A stretch of DNA of 64,000 nt, from positions 44,686,189 to 44,750,188 of the forward strand of contig OV277869.1 of assembly GCA_922989275.2 (NCBI GenBank), written 5' to 3'. Origin of the DNA: Gari tellinella (Eukaryota; Mollusca; Bivalvia; Cardiida; Psammobiidae). Shown in pieces: positions 59,401 to 63,731 of this stretch; within the stretch, counting starts at the first letter, position 1, and every line of letters begins with the position of its first letter. The notes under the pieces are model-generated. The model was not told the origin of the DNA, searched no databases, and worked only from the letters and a program-made list of their open reading frames with translations. The translations under genes and the position numbers were made by a program.

Positions 59401-62380
59401 ACCTGCTTTAAGTTGTCACCAATCTTCAATACAGAAGTTCCAATTTATACAGTCATGTATCATACAATTATAAGAAATATTCTATATTCTAGCATATGAA
59501 AGCTTAAAGCAGGCTGAAAGTAAAGCAGAACACACCTTAACCCATAAAGCCATACTGACTCATATTGACACATTGCGAAATATTCTCATACTGACTCATT
59601 TTGACACACTTTAATCCACTAGCTTGTATTGAGATAAGCATTGATGATTGTTTATCGCTTATGAGTTAATGGGTTATGGTGCATTCTGCTTTACTTTCAA
59701 TCTGCTTTAAATGGTTACCTATCTTCAACACTAGGAACATTTTATGGAGTAACAAGTCAATTTATGACTCTTCTTAGTACTGACCTTTGACAGGTATCTC
59801 TAGATTGGACAAGGAAATGAAGCCTTTTTGCCAGTCTAGGATGTCGTTCTTGGCCGCGGTGTCTGCGTCGAGGTTACAGCTGCGGAAATGTTCCATAGGC
59901 CGATTGTTCATGTTGGTACAGAAGTCCAGTCCACTACAACCAAGCTGACAAGGCTCCTCAACTGTTAAAAGGTTAACCATCATTGAAATACACATCATTC
60001 TTGATAACTCTTTATCCCATTACCCCATAAATACGCCTTTTTACGTCTTGAATTTATTCTTCCACTGAAGAAAATACTTCCATTTAATACAGTCATGATT
60101 ATGCACTATAAGAATTATTTACTATATCTTCTAATAGATGATGGTTTAAAGCAGGCTGAAAGTAAAGCAGAATGCGCATTAGGGCACATTCTGCTTTACT
60201 TTCAACCTGCTTTAATTGGTCACCTGTCTTCAAAACTATAAACAAGCTATGGGATAAAAGGTAAATGTTAATTCAAGCTATAATATCATGCAGAAAGCGT
60301 ATCTTACCATCTCTCAAACATCCCTGCATCAGGGCCTCCATGGCTGGCAGAGGGGAGGAGTCATAGCTACAGGTCTCATGAAACTTGATGTTATTGGTCC
60401 ACTTGTTACTGTGGGTCTGAAACGTCCAAAAACAAAACAAACACCATGATTTCTTTGTCTGTTTACTGGACATATCATATTTCATACTTATTCATTATTA
60501 TTGTTGAAGAATAATTCTATTTAGAATGTACCATAAAAGGGACACCCTATATAACTGCTGTAATTGTCCTAAACTTAACTAATTAACCCTTTGAACCCTA
60601 GTCCCGCATATATGCGTCCTTTTCAAACAGTGTACATGTGAATAGTACACTTGTCCTGTGCAAACAGTGAAGACCCAGATCAGAAAGGAGCCCTCTGATC
60701 AGGGTCTTCACTGTTTGTCATAATGCCAAAAATGGACAAAAACAACCCTTAAAAGCCAGAAATTGACTAGACTAAAATGGAAACTGGAATTGTCCATTGA
60801 AAGTTTCAGGGAGGAAAGAGTTAATTTGATCACACAGTAACTTGTTCAAATGATGGAAGCAGAATGGTAAACAGTGTAGATTCCTGAGGGAGCAGTCTAA
60901 TCAGGGTCTACACAGTTGACTCAGGATTGTCTGGCCCAATACTTTGGGTGATTACAGTTTAACCCTTTCCCACATAGCATATTTCTAGTATTGAATAAAG
61001 GTGTCCACTTAAAGCAGGTTGAAAGTAAAGCAGAATGCGCTTTAAGCGCATTCTGCTTTACTTTCAGCCTGCTTTAAGCTTTCATCTGCTAGAATATAGA
61101 AAGTATTTTGTATTTTACATATTTATGAATGTATAAATTGGAACTATTTTCTTCAGGGCAAGAATAAACTGAATGCGCTAAAAGGCGCTTCTATGGGGGA
61201 AAGGGATAAGGGCCCCTTTATCTCTGCATTAAACCATATGGTGTCACCACTCATTAGAATCATCTCTTCAAGACGATTCTAATGAGTAGTAACACCATAG
61301 GATTTGGTGCCCAAATGAGTGCGAAAACATGAGATTTATTCAGTTTACTCCCTCTTTTCTGGAACCCTGTTCCTGATGAGAATGGGAATTCCTTGTCATT
61401 TTCTCCAACTACCTTGACACTAAGAGGGAGTTACAAAATGTTAAATCTTTATCTCTGCTTTAAACCCTATGGTGTCACTACCACCATAGGATTTTGTGCT
61501 GAAATGAGTGAGAAAAATCCTGATGAGATTGGAAATTCTCATTTTTCCACTGACCTTGACACAGAGGGAGTTACAAAATTTAAAATCTTTATCTCTGCAT
61601 TAAACCCTATGGTGTCACTAGTCATTAGAATTGTCTCTTCAAGAAAATTCTAATGAGTAGTTCCACCATAGGATTTGGTGCTGAAATGAGTGAGAAAAAT
61701 CCTGATCAGATTGGAAATTCTCCTTTTCCCACCCACCTTGACACAGAGGGAGTTACAAAATTTAAATTCTTTATCTCTGCATTAAACCCTATGGTGTCAC
61801 CACTCATTAGAATTGTCTCTTCAAGACAATTCTAATGAGTAGCATCACCATAGGATTTGGTGCTGAAGTGAGTGAGAAAAATCCTGATCAGATTGGAAAT
61901 TATCATTTCTCCACCCACTTTGACACAGAGGGAGTTACAAAATCTCTGCATTAAACCTTATGGTGTCACCACTCATTAGAATTGTCTAATAAGTAGTGAC
62001 ACCATAGGATTTTGTGCTGAAATGAGTGAGAAAAATCCTGATCAGATTTGAACTTCTCATTTCTCCACCCACCTTGACACTAAGAGGGAGTTACAAAATT
62101 TAAATTCTTTATCTCTGCATTAAAGCCTATGGTGTCACTACTCATTAGAATCGTCTCTTCAAGACAATTCTAATGAGTAGCAGCACCATAGGATTTGGTG
62201 CTGAAATGAGGAAATTCTCATTTCTCCACCCACCTTGACACAGAGGGAGTTACATCTCCTGGAAGTAGCCTTCTCACAGCAGTGGAGTTTAGCAGCATCA
62301 TTCCCAGCACTGTTGTCATGACCTTTCACATTGTACGCTTTCCTCGATGGGTCCTTCAGCAAACACTGGTACAACGGATC
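40967..62380 (-). CDS. RECK: RECK, C-terminal two thirds, 15 exons in window
   Basis: A GPI-anchored, cysteine-rich cell-surface glycoprotein. In vertebrates RECK restrains matrix metalloproteinases and acts with Gpr124 as a Wnt7-specific co-receptor. Joining 62234-62380, 60308-60416, 59785-59961, 54677-54773, 53063-53193, 52377-52541, 51288-51491, 49605-49721, 48271-48439, 46597-46646, 45087-45211, 44283-44415, 43627-43734, 42898-43106 and 40967-41188 (complement) gives 2,163 nt, 720 residues and a TGA. All junctions are AG/GT with matching phases. Diagnostic strings include EPEMWKAIAC, CQLGC, CTNMNNRP, VCGHNGETY, ECDVFGYLGI and the final hydrophobic tail. Human RECK is about 971 residues; the missing part is the signal peptide and first cysteine-knot repeats, upstream of 64000. 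Introns are filled with MITEs, several of them touching splice sites. Confidence 0.96.
41380..41448. repeat. Core B palindrome, ACTGCTCC variant
   Basis: 'tagatcctgatcagactgct' with mirror 'agcagtctgatcagggtcta', tip 'cctgaggaag'. It matches 49418-49490 in the ACTGC stem segment. Confidence 0.85.
41587..41746. mobile_element. G MITE, core damaged
   Basis: 'agggagtactcactcatttc' to 'tttggagctctg'. The palindrome retains the 'ggcttgactactcactagaa' outer arm only. Confidence 0.75.
41945..42170. mobile_element. T1 MITE
   Basis: 'ccctttacccttaaaccttt' to 'tatagggtaatgggttta'. Core tip 'gcaccacagggtgc'. Confidence 0.8.
42191..42442. mobile_element. T1 MITE (AGAAGCG subtype), TTAT duplication
   Basis: TTAT at 42191-42194 and 42439-42442 flanks an otherwise perfect copy. 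The host P1 reads 'cctctcta' + TTAT + 'gaccactaaa' when it is removed. Core tip 'gcgccttggggcgc'. Confidence 0.9.
42527..42779. mobile_element. T1 MITE inside a P1 hairpin tip
   Basis: TTAA at 42527-42530 and 42776-42779. The host core resumes 'gaacgtctgttttactgtca', the mirror of 'gacagtaaaatagagagctc' before it. Confidence 0.9.
42898..43106 (-). CDS. RECK: RECK window exon 14
   Basis: 209 bp. AELRILTSPSLINMV, ILETLSMMISVTECDVFGYL and IDNDIVVLVAPIRQSPTALQ, matching human VPQCDVFGYFSIESEIVIL. Donor CAA|GTAAGT lies 32 bp from the composite P1 element at 42173-42865. Confidence 0.96.
43440..43600. mobile_element. G MITE
   Basis: Left end lost; right end 'ctcttatctggagccttg'. The core has 'aatcgtctcaaagagacgat' at its tip. 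Confidence 0.8.
43627..43734 (-). CDS. RECK: RECK window exon 13, VWC-like module
   Basis: 108 bp. ELKDGAGTHCEDVTCRPVSP then CVGIVPPWGCCPVCG. PP-CCP-C matches human IPPGACCPLC. A G MITE ends 27 bp from the donor. Confidence 0.94.
43800..44242. mobile_element. T3 remnant followed by T2
   Basis: 43800-44000 carries T3 words in inverse ('ttgtccattcaaagtttcaa'). 44005-44242 is a T2 ('caacactaagtaactcttgt' to 'gtgttgaaagagttc') with core tip 'gctcctataggagc'. Confidence 0.75.
44283..44415 (-). CDS. RECK: RECK window exon 12, Kazal module 3
   Basis: 133 bp. VTDCQTEGKVCGHNGETYTS then ECAALAGRTTVDYKGPC. VCGHNGETY is identical to human. Acceptor 'cttgtgtatag', donor G|GTAAGC. Confidence 0.97.
44465..44690. 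mobile_element. T2 MITE, half core
   Basis: 'ctcaactcttgtgggttata' to 'ggtgttgaaagagttaa'. The left half of core B is deleted. Confidence 0.8.
44861..45085. repeat. Tandem array abutting a RECK splice donor
   Basis: Four to five degenerate units of about 40-55 bp ('ttttgtatgtcaaaggtgaa', 'gaagcatcccccaattttg'), with a C run at 44862-44875. The last unit ends within a few bases of the exon 11 donor. Confidence 0.8.
45087..45211 (-). CDS. RECK: RECK window exon 11, Kazal-like module 2
   Basis: 125 bp. VDVHDCSDHHHEAVCDTKW then HDNSCKLLAKGLTLAYQGHC. DPVCDT-MEHNNLC in human is the counterpart. Donor CAG|GTAATC abuts a tandem array at 44861-45085. Confidence 0.95.
45297..45487. mobile_element. 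G MITE, well preserved
   Basis: CAGGGCTCCAGATAAGGGG to 'ctcttatctgtagccct'. The core is perfect with tip 'gtctcaaagagac'. Confidence 0.92.
45855..45945 (-). mobile_element. tRNA-like SINE head
   Basis: The minus strand has an A-box-like TGGTCTAAGCGG and a perfect B box GGTTCGAATCC, the split RNA polymerase III promoter. A matching acceptor stem for 'ccagaga' is absent, so it is a tRNA-derived element or dead tRNA, not a working tRNA. Confidence 0.65.
45950..46262. repeat. Dispersed repeat, copy 2 of 2
   Basis: Direct match to 1-310 through 'gttgcgagtccctttaag'. This copy is followed by a T2 inserted at its TTAA (46256-46259). Confidence 0.8.
46256..46496. mobile_element. T2 MITE
   Basis: TTAAGCTCTTTTTAACACTT to 'gtgttgaaagagttga'. 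Core stem 'gacccagatcagatggctac', tip 'tatagg'. Confidence 0.8.
46530..46581. mobile_element. G MITE right end only
   Basis: 'gaaataaagattttagtttt' then 'gttatctggagctctgg', without its core. Stops 15 bp from the exon 10 donor. Confidence 0.8.
46597..46646 (-). CDS. RECK: RECK window exon 10 (50-bp micro-exon)
   Basis: Reads R-QVCLGEKRYRCLQYKC, matching human PQVCLTTFDKFGCSQYEC. Acceptor 'attgtgcacag', donor G|GTAAGT. A G MITE end stops 15 bp from the donor. Confidence 0.92.
46782..47060. mobile_element. Stand-alone A'-like hairpin and a G MITE
   Basis: 46782-46856 is a hairpin ('aatgaaggacaaaagtatag', tip 'gctcctaaaggagc'). 46898-47060 is a G copy starting 'gcaaagctccagatatggga'. Confidence 0.75.
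47490..47682. repeat. TTTGATT hairpin copy 2 and A'-like hairpin
   Basis: 47500-47560 repeats the 38500 hairpin ('gatcagatttgagcaaaagc' with mirror). 47604-47682 is an imperfect A' core ('gcatgaaagtaaagcaaaag'). Confidence 0.75.
47865..48233. mobile_element. Half T1 plus complete T1
   Basis: 47865-47985 lacks the left half of its core. It meets the full copy 47982-48233 at one shared TTAA. The full copy ends 37 bp from the exon 9 donor. Confidence 0.85.
48271..48439 (-). CDS. RECK: RECK window exon 9, Kazal module 1
   Basis: 169 bp. Contains CECSRKYEPVC, GKTYPSACVAQCAG and HTGSC, the classic Kazal spacing, then DPCEDKPCKAGY. Kazal modules are serine-protease-inhibitor folds. Acceptor 'aatgttacatttttgcag'-like; a P1 MITE begins 19 bp upstream of the exon (48458). 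Confidence 0.97.
48458..48913. mobile_element. P1 MITE with nested T1, next to a RECK acceptor
   Basis: Starts TACAGTAAAACCCATCTA, 19 bp upstream of exon 9, and ends 'gtaatagagtggatttactgta'. A T1 (48526-48777) sits in its core edge. Confidence 0.88.
48526..48777. mobile_element. T1 MITE nested at the P1 core edge
   Basis: TTAA at 48526-48529 and 48774-48777. The host reads 'atgactgc' + TTAA + 'agcaaggtgaacg' once it is removed. Core tip 'gcgccttagggcgc'. Confidence 0.9.
49015..49392. mobile_element. MITE-like element with GCACRGAATTATACA ends
   Basis: 'gcacggaattatacaaaacg' at the left and 'gtgtataattctgtgcc' at the right form an inverted repeat. The inside is GC-richer than its surroundings and contains GTCACGTGAC (49109-49118) and CCGCCATTT near 49146, motifs usual in housekeeping promoters. 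Confidence 0.65.
49418..49603. repeat. Core B palindrome and a P1 terminus at a splice donor
   Basis: 49418-49490 is core B (ACTGCTCC stem, tip 'tttagg'). 49570-49603 reads 'ggccagatttttaggagttt' then 'tactgta', the right end of a P1 subfamily copy also seen at 39109-39135. Its rightmost two bases lie within the exon 8 splice donor. Confidence 0.8.
49605..49721 (-). CDS. RECK: RECK window exon 8
   Basis: 117 bp. HGEHFTSDCNDCVCFGGKAV then KPNQFT. DCN-C-CF-G matches human DCNVCSCFAG. Donor ACA G|GTACAGT: from the second intron base onward the sequence is a P1 MITE terminus. Confidence 0.95.
49766..50247. mobile_element. T2 MITE interrupted by an H MITE
   Basis: 'ttttaacactaagtaactat' to 'ggtgttgaaaaagttaa'. 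The arm breaks at 'ttgccaaagcat' and resumes 'aaagcatgagccag'. Confidence 0.85.
49831..50086. mobile_element. H MITE with core A, nested in T2
   Basis: CAGGGTTGCCATTTCTCCGG to 'acttatggcagccct', with AAAGCAT on both sides. Core A (49890-49962) has tip 'gtgccttaaggcac', as in T1. Confidence 0.9.
50399..50770 (-). mobile_element. 5'-truncated LINE-like fragment
   Basis: The minus strand has an open end reading FAVYLVLNPDEAQCRTCFTN and VRGFLEILKSES up to LDLVN and a stop, then a 3' region ending AATAAAGTCAGTCAGTCAAG, typical of a non-LTR 3' terminus. I do not recognise the protein part. Confidence 0.55.
50769..51268. mobile_element. T1 copy with damaged core, then lone T1 arm
   Basis: 50769-50990 has TTAA ends, but the core lost most of its right half ('gaatgtgccgtgctttcaac'). 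51186-51268 is an arm and terminus ('ggaactattttctacagtga') stopping 19 bp from the exon 7 donor. The 195 bp between them hold short 'gcagagtttgttttat' duplications. Confidence 0.8.
51288..51491 (-). CDS. RECK: RECK window exon 7
   Basis: 204 bp. ACKMGRASKTMVPVTTNV, then CHCSHSGNLGNCHDLRC and ICVIGSSVSK, aligning with human CKLGEAS and SCGQSGLLENC. Donor G|GTAAGC lies 19 bp from a T1 end at 51268. Confidence 0.94.
51602..51805. mobile_element. P1 MITE, complete, no nested copy
   Basis: 'agtaaaatctctgtataaca' to 'taatagagaggttttactgta'. The core edge reads 'gatgactgcttaaagcacgg', the empty version of the site occupied by T1 at 48526 and 58752. Tip 'gctcctaaaggagc'. Confidence 0.9.
51913..52163. 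mobile_element. T3 MITE, inverse
   Basis: 'tttaccctttcctccctgaa' to 'actagggttcaaagggttaa'. The core is perfect: 'agaccctgatcagagggctc', tip 'ctttcggag'. Confidence 0.88.
52377..52541 (-). CDS. RECK: RECK window exon 6
   Basis: 165 bp. SDGSHKAMAYALKGGHPDLT then HPCKPNPCNKSNEICIIRR and CPHYVCKK. THPC-PNPC matches the human EGF-like segment. Acceptor 'gttttccag', donor G|GTAAAG. Confidence 0.96.
52620..53062 (-). repeat. Tandem array of the RECK exon 5 end and its splice donor
   Basis: About eight units of 50-65 bp. Each has (minus strand) 'actgtatctctatcaaagaa', then 'tatacatgtaagttagcaat', that is, the last 25-30 exon bases, the donor and the first intron bases. Intact GTAAGT remains in units near 52640, 52745 and 52858, and GTGAGT near 52697. 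Others have lost the GT. Confidence 0.92.
53063..53193 (-). CDS. RECK: RECK window exon 5
   Basis: 131 bp. EDCVYILNKCLDTTRL then WCNRLPPTSSGDCISIKEYT. Its last 25-30 bases and the donor ACAT|GTAAGTTAGC are repeated about eight times in the next intron (52620-53062). Confidence 0.93.
53466..53530 (-). mobile_element. Retroposon 3' end with (ATT)n tail
   Basis: The minus strand reads 'acgtaaaataaagtcgttat' then ATT repeats, a non-LTR 3' terminus and the boundary of the insertion into T1. Confidence 0.65.
53574..53732. repeat. Long near-perfect hairpin, stem about 75 bp
   Basis: 'actatactttgcatatctta', 'tgtgtgtaaaggctatatcc' and their mirrors surround a tip 'gagaccgaaggtc'. It is the longest single stem in the window after the foldback arms and belongs to none of the named families. 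Confidence 0.92.
53895..54054. mobile_element. P1 MITE, left end worn
   Basis: Core edge 'gacagcttaaagcaaggtga', tip 'gctcctaaaggagc', right end 'aatagagaggttttactgta'. Confidence 0.85.
54343..54530. mobile_element. P1 MITE
   Basis: 'agtaaaacctctgtttaaga' start; core perfect except for the tip 'gctcttgaagaagc'. Followed by a T3 fragment (54555-54650) up to exon 4. Confidence 0.85.
54677..54773 (-). CDS. RECK: RECK window exon 4
   Basis: 97 bp. DIRTCEPEMWKAIACAYQIK then PCFKAPSGPQIC. The EPEMWKAIAC block matches human QPEMWKAIAC. Donor CA|GTAAGA. The intron before it is the longest in the window (about 5 kb) and the most repeat-filled. Confidence 0.96.
54803..55050. mobile_element. Q MITE with core C-like centre
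   Basis: 'tggggcccgtcttacgaaac' to 'aaaagacgggccct'. The centre is a palindrome with 'gaatcgtcttgaagacgatt', close to the G core tip. Confidence 0.85.
55051..55245. mobile_element. G MITE abutting Q
   Basis: AGGGCTCCAGATAAGAGGG to 'atatctggagccctg'. An A/T run follows one arm. Confidence 0.88.
55724..55929. mobile_element. H MITE with core A
   Basis: 'aaggctgccataagttgatc' to 'gaaatggcaaccccg', AAACAAC on both sides. Core tip 'gcaccttaatgcgc'. Confidence 0.85.
55909..56146 (+). repeat. 119-bp tandem duplication
   Basis: 55909-56027 and 56028-56146 differ at about one or two positions ('gcaacccc' against 'gcagcccc'). The duplicated unit starts inside the H terminus. Confidence 0.95.
56147..57884. 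repeat. Intron segment with several core B hairpins
   Basis: Core B copies at about 56573-56640 (worn), 56746-56816 (tip 'gctgcattatgcggc') and 56903-56970 ('gtagatcctgctctgagggc', tip 'tcctgaagga'). 57425-57630 is bounded by 'gaactctttaattgccaatg' and 'ggcagtgaaagagttaa' and looks like another TTAA element. No exon is seen. Confidence 0.65.
57885..57965. repeat. Stand-alone A'-like hairpin
   Basis: 'gcttaatgcagggcaaaaat' with mirror, tip 'gctcctaaaggagc'. The inner half is perfect; the outer half differs from other A' cores. Confidence 0.75.
58261..58445. mobile_element. G MITE
   Basis: 'agggctatagataagaggga' to 'ctctttatcta'. Inner stem mismatched ('aattatctggaagagacgat'). Confidence 0.82.
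58684..59120. mobile_element. P1 MITE with nested T1
   Basis: 'cagtaaaacctttctattat' start. The T1 lies at the core edge. The core resumes 'agcaaggtgacagtaaagca' with tip 'gctcattttaggagc'. Confidence 0.88.
58752..59004. mobile_element. T1 MITE nested at the P1 core edge
   Basis: TTAA at 58752-58755 and 59001-59004. Host before and after: 'ggtgactgc' + TTAA + 'agcaaggtgacag'. This is the same site used at 48526 in another P1. Confidence 0.92.
59227..59757. mobile_element. T1 MITE, partly duplicated, with T4 nested
   Basis: TTAACCCTTTACTCCACAAA start. The segment 'gttccaatttatacagtcat' to 'aaagcttaa' occurs twice. The second core is interrupted at its tip. Confidence 0.82.
59537..59677. mobile_element. 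T4, a different TTAA element in a T1 hairpin tip
   Basis: TTAACCCATAAAGCCATACT to 'tatgagttaatgggttat'. Internal 'catactgactcat' repeats. The host core reads 'aacacacc' + TTAA/TTAT + 'ggtgcattctgc'. Confidence 0.8.
59785..59961 (-). CDS. RECK: RECK window exon 3
   Basis: 177 bp. VEEPCQLGCSGLDFCTNMNN, then RPMEHFRSCN and DWQKGFISL, among the most conserved RECK stretches (human EPCQLGC, NNRPTELFRSC). It opens the central cysteine-rich region. Acceptor 'ttttaacag'. Confidence 0.97.
60012..60264. mobile_element. T1 MITE filling a RECK intron
   Basis: 'ttatcccattaccccataaa' to 'gctatgggataaaaggtaaa'. It makes up about 253 of the 346 bp between exons 2 and 3. Core tip 'gcgcattagggcac'. Confidence 0.88.
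60308..60416 (-). CDS. RECK: RECK window exon 2
   Basis: 109 bp. THSNKWTNNIKFHETCSYD then MEALMQGCLRD, end of the last cysteine-knot repeat. Donor G|GTAAGA. The following 346-bp intron is mostly a T1 MITE. Confidence 0.93.
60583..60824. mobile_element. T3 MITE
   Basis: TTAACCCTTTGAACCCTAGT to 'agggaggaaagagttaa'. The core has lost part of its left tip ('gatcagaaaggagccctctg'). Confidence 0.88.
60959..61209. mobile_element. T1 MITE
   Basis: TTAACCCTTTCCCACATAGC to 'tctatgggggaaagggataa'. The core is short and perfect with tip 'gcgctttaagcgc'. Just left of it, 60868-60925 is a worn core B. Confidence 0.88.
61211..62233 (-). repeat. Tandem pseudo-exon array beside RECK exon 1
   Basis: One G MITE, then five units of about 150-185 bp. 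Each fuses the G core half 'aaaccctatggtgtcac' with a copy of the exon end: plus strand 'caccttgacacagagggagt' at about 61420, 61551, 61735, 61916 and 62078, against the true exon end at 62231. On the gene strand each unit runs: pyrimidine tract plus 'catttcag', about 126 bp, then 'tgtgtcaag|gtgggt'. Two units (near 61490 and 61990) have lost all or part of the palindrome. Confidence 0.9.
62234..62380 (-). CDS. RECK: RECK window exon 1
   Basis: 49 codons, phase 0 at both ends. Starts DPLYQCLLKD after acceptor 'tatgtttccag' and ends KLHCC...RRCNSLCVK, a cysteine-knot repeat segment (human KLHCC, CTKL). Donor is AAG|GTGGGT. Its last 21 bases and donor are repeated in the array just downstream (61211-62233). 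Confidence 0.95.
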
Positions 62381-62406
62381 CTGGAAACATAAAGGTAAAT
62401 ACTCAT

Positions 62407-62470
62407 TTAACCCATTACACCATAAAATATGCCTTTTTACGCCCCTAATTTTTTCCTCCACTCAAGAAAT
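62407..62470 (+). mobile_element. T1 left arm next to RECK exon 1 acceptor
   Basis: TTAACCCATTACACCATAAA to 'cctccactcaagaaata', beginning 27 bp upstream of the exon. The rest of the copy is missing. Confidence 0.8.
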
Positions 62471-62559
62471 AACTAGAACTGCTATCACTAAAGGTGATAA
62501 ATACCCCCACTCCAAACTGACCTGTCACAAACACCACAATGACATGTAGAAAGAATAAT

Positions 62560-62894
62560 ACATGCATATAAAGGAACTAAATTTCAAGTTGAAAAGGGGC
62601 ATAATCCTGTCAAATTTTATGCAAGAGTTGTCATACTTGAAGAAAAGTCTCACAATACAACACATATAATGTGTACCACGTTTGAAGACAATATCATGAA
62701 TAGTTTTCAAGAAAATGTCCCCAAATAACATTGATAATGTATACCAAGTCTGAAGATGGTATCATAAACAGTTTTCAAGAAAAAGGCAAACGTACCGGAA
62801 AAATGCGACGGACCGACATACTGGACGGACGGACGTCCTTCCATTTGGGCACTTGTTGGGGTTTACTTTCGTTTAAATGTACCCAATAGCAACA
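62560..62894. repeat. Dispersed repeat ending in GGACGGACGG
   Basis: 'atgtgtaccacgtttgaaga' and 'atgtataccaagtctgaaga' are two internal units. The stretch ends 'ggacggacggacgtcc', a pattern shared by other repeats of this window (25600-25660). No gene. Confidence 0.6.
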
Positions 62895-63115
62895 AAAACA
62901 AGAGGGCCATGGCCCTTAATTCGCTCACCTGAGGTCATTGTGCCTTAGCTTACTAGGCAAGGCAACATTTTAATACAGCTGTAAATGGAATTATCTTCCA
63001 GACAAAAAAAACCATGACAAATTGGAATAACTTAAAAAAAATATTGTTGGCAGGGTTAAGGCCCTTATCCATGACACTTCCTCTTATCATTAAGCTACAT
63101 GTATTTCCATATGAT
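62895..63115 (+). mobile_element. Start of a hairpin-ended element
   Basis: 'caagagggccatggccctta' and 'cgctcacctgaggtc' match the 5' ends at 23970 and 27089. The downstream part differs from the 320-bp units. Confidence 0.65.
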
Positions 63116-63118
63116 TAT

Positions 63119-63293
63119 TTATTGCACATTCTGCTTTACTTTCAACCTGCTTTAAGTTATCATCTACTAAGATATAGAAACTATTTCTTATCTCTTACAT
63201 TTTATGACTGTATGACTATGAAATTATTTTCTTTAGAGGAGGAATAAATCAAAGGCGTAAAAAGGCATAATTATGTATGGGGTAATGGGTTAA
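63119..63293. mobile_element. Half T1 MITE
   Basis: Begins in the right half of core A ('gcacattctgctttactttc') and ends 'ggggtaatgggttaa' at 63293. Confidence 0.85.
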
Positions 63294-63540
63294 CATCAGT
63301 AGAACTGGACTTATCTCCAGGACAAGAAAATATGACAATGGGAAATAATTCAAAAATGACATTGACCTTTGTAGGACATGACCCAAGTTATAAAGTTTCT
63401 AACTTATGTAGTTCCAAAGTTATTGCTAAGATTAAAGTTGTGGACTGACAGACAAACAAATGGACAAACAGACAAAAAAGCAGACAGACAAAAACAATAT
63501 GCCCCCAACTAAGTTGTGCAGGTGCATAAAAATGTAGCAG
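63294..63540. repeat. Dispersed repeat ending in an ACAGACAAAC tract
   Basis: 'ggactgacagacaaacaaat' and 'gacaaaaacaatatgccccc' form the end. No exon recognised. Confidence 0.55.
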
Positions 63541-63731
63541 ACAACACCATATGTTGCTGTTACAGTGTACCTCAGTTGACCGGAGTTCAGTTATGTAATA
63601 CAGTTCTGTCAGTTCTGCAGCAGGGGTCTTAACTCTTATAATGCTGAATTGCTGTCTGCTATACAAACATTGAATGTGAATTATGTAAAAAAAATCATAC
63701 TTTACATTTTCTAAATTAAAGAAACTATGTA

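Noticed and set aside
22200..63300. CRISPR-like array from the many regularly repeated palindromes
   Set aside because: Repeats are full transposon copies with variable spacing and mobile-element ends in a eukaryotic intron-containing gene; no spacers of constant length.
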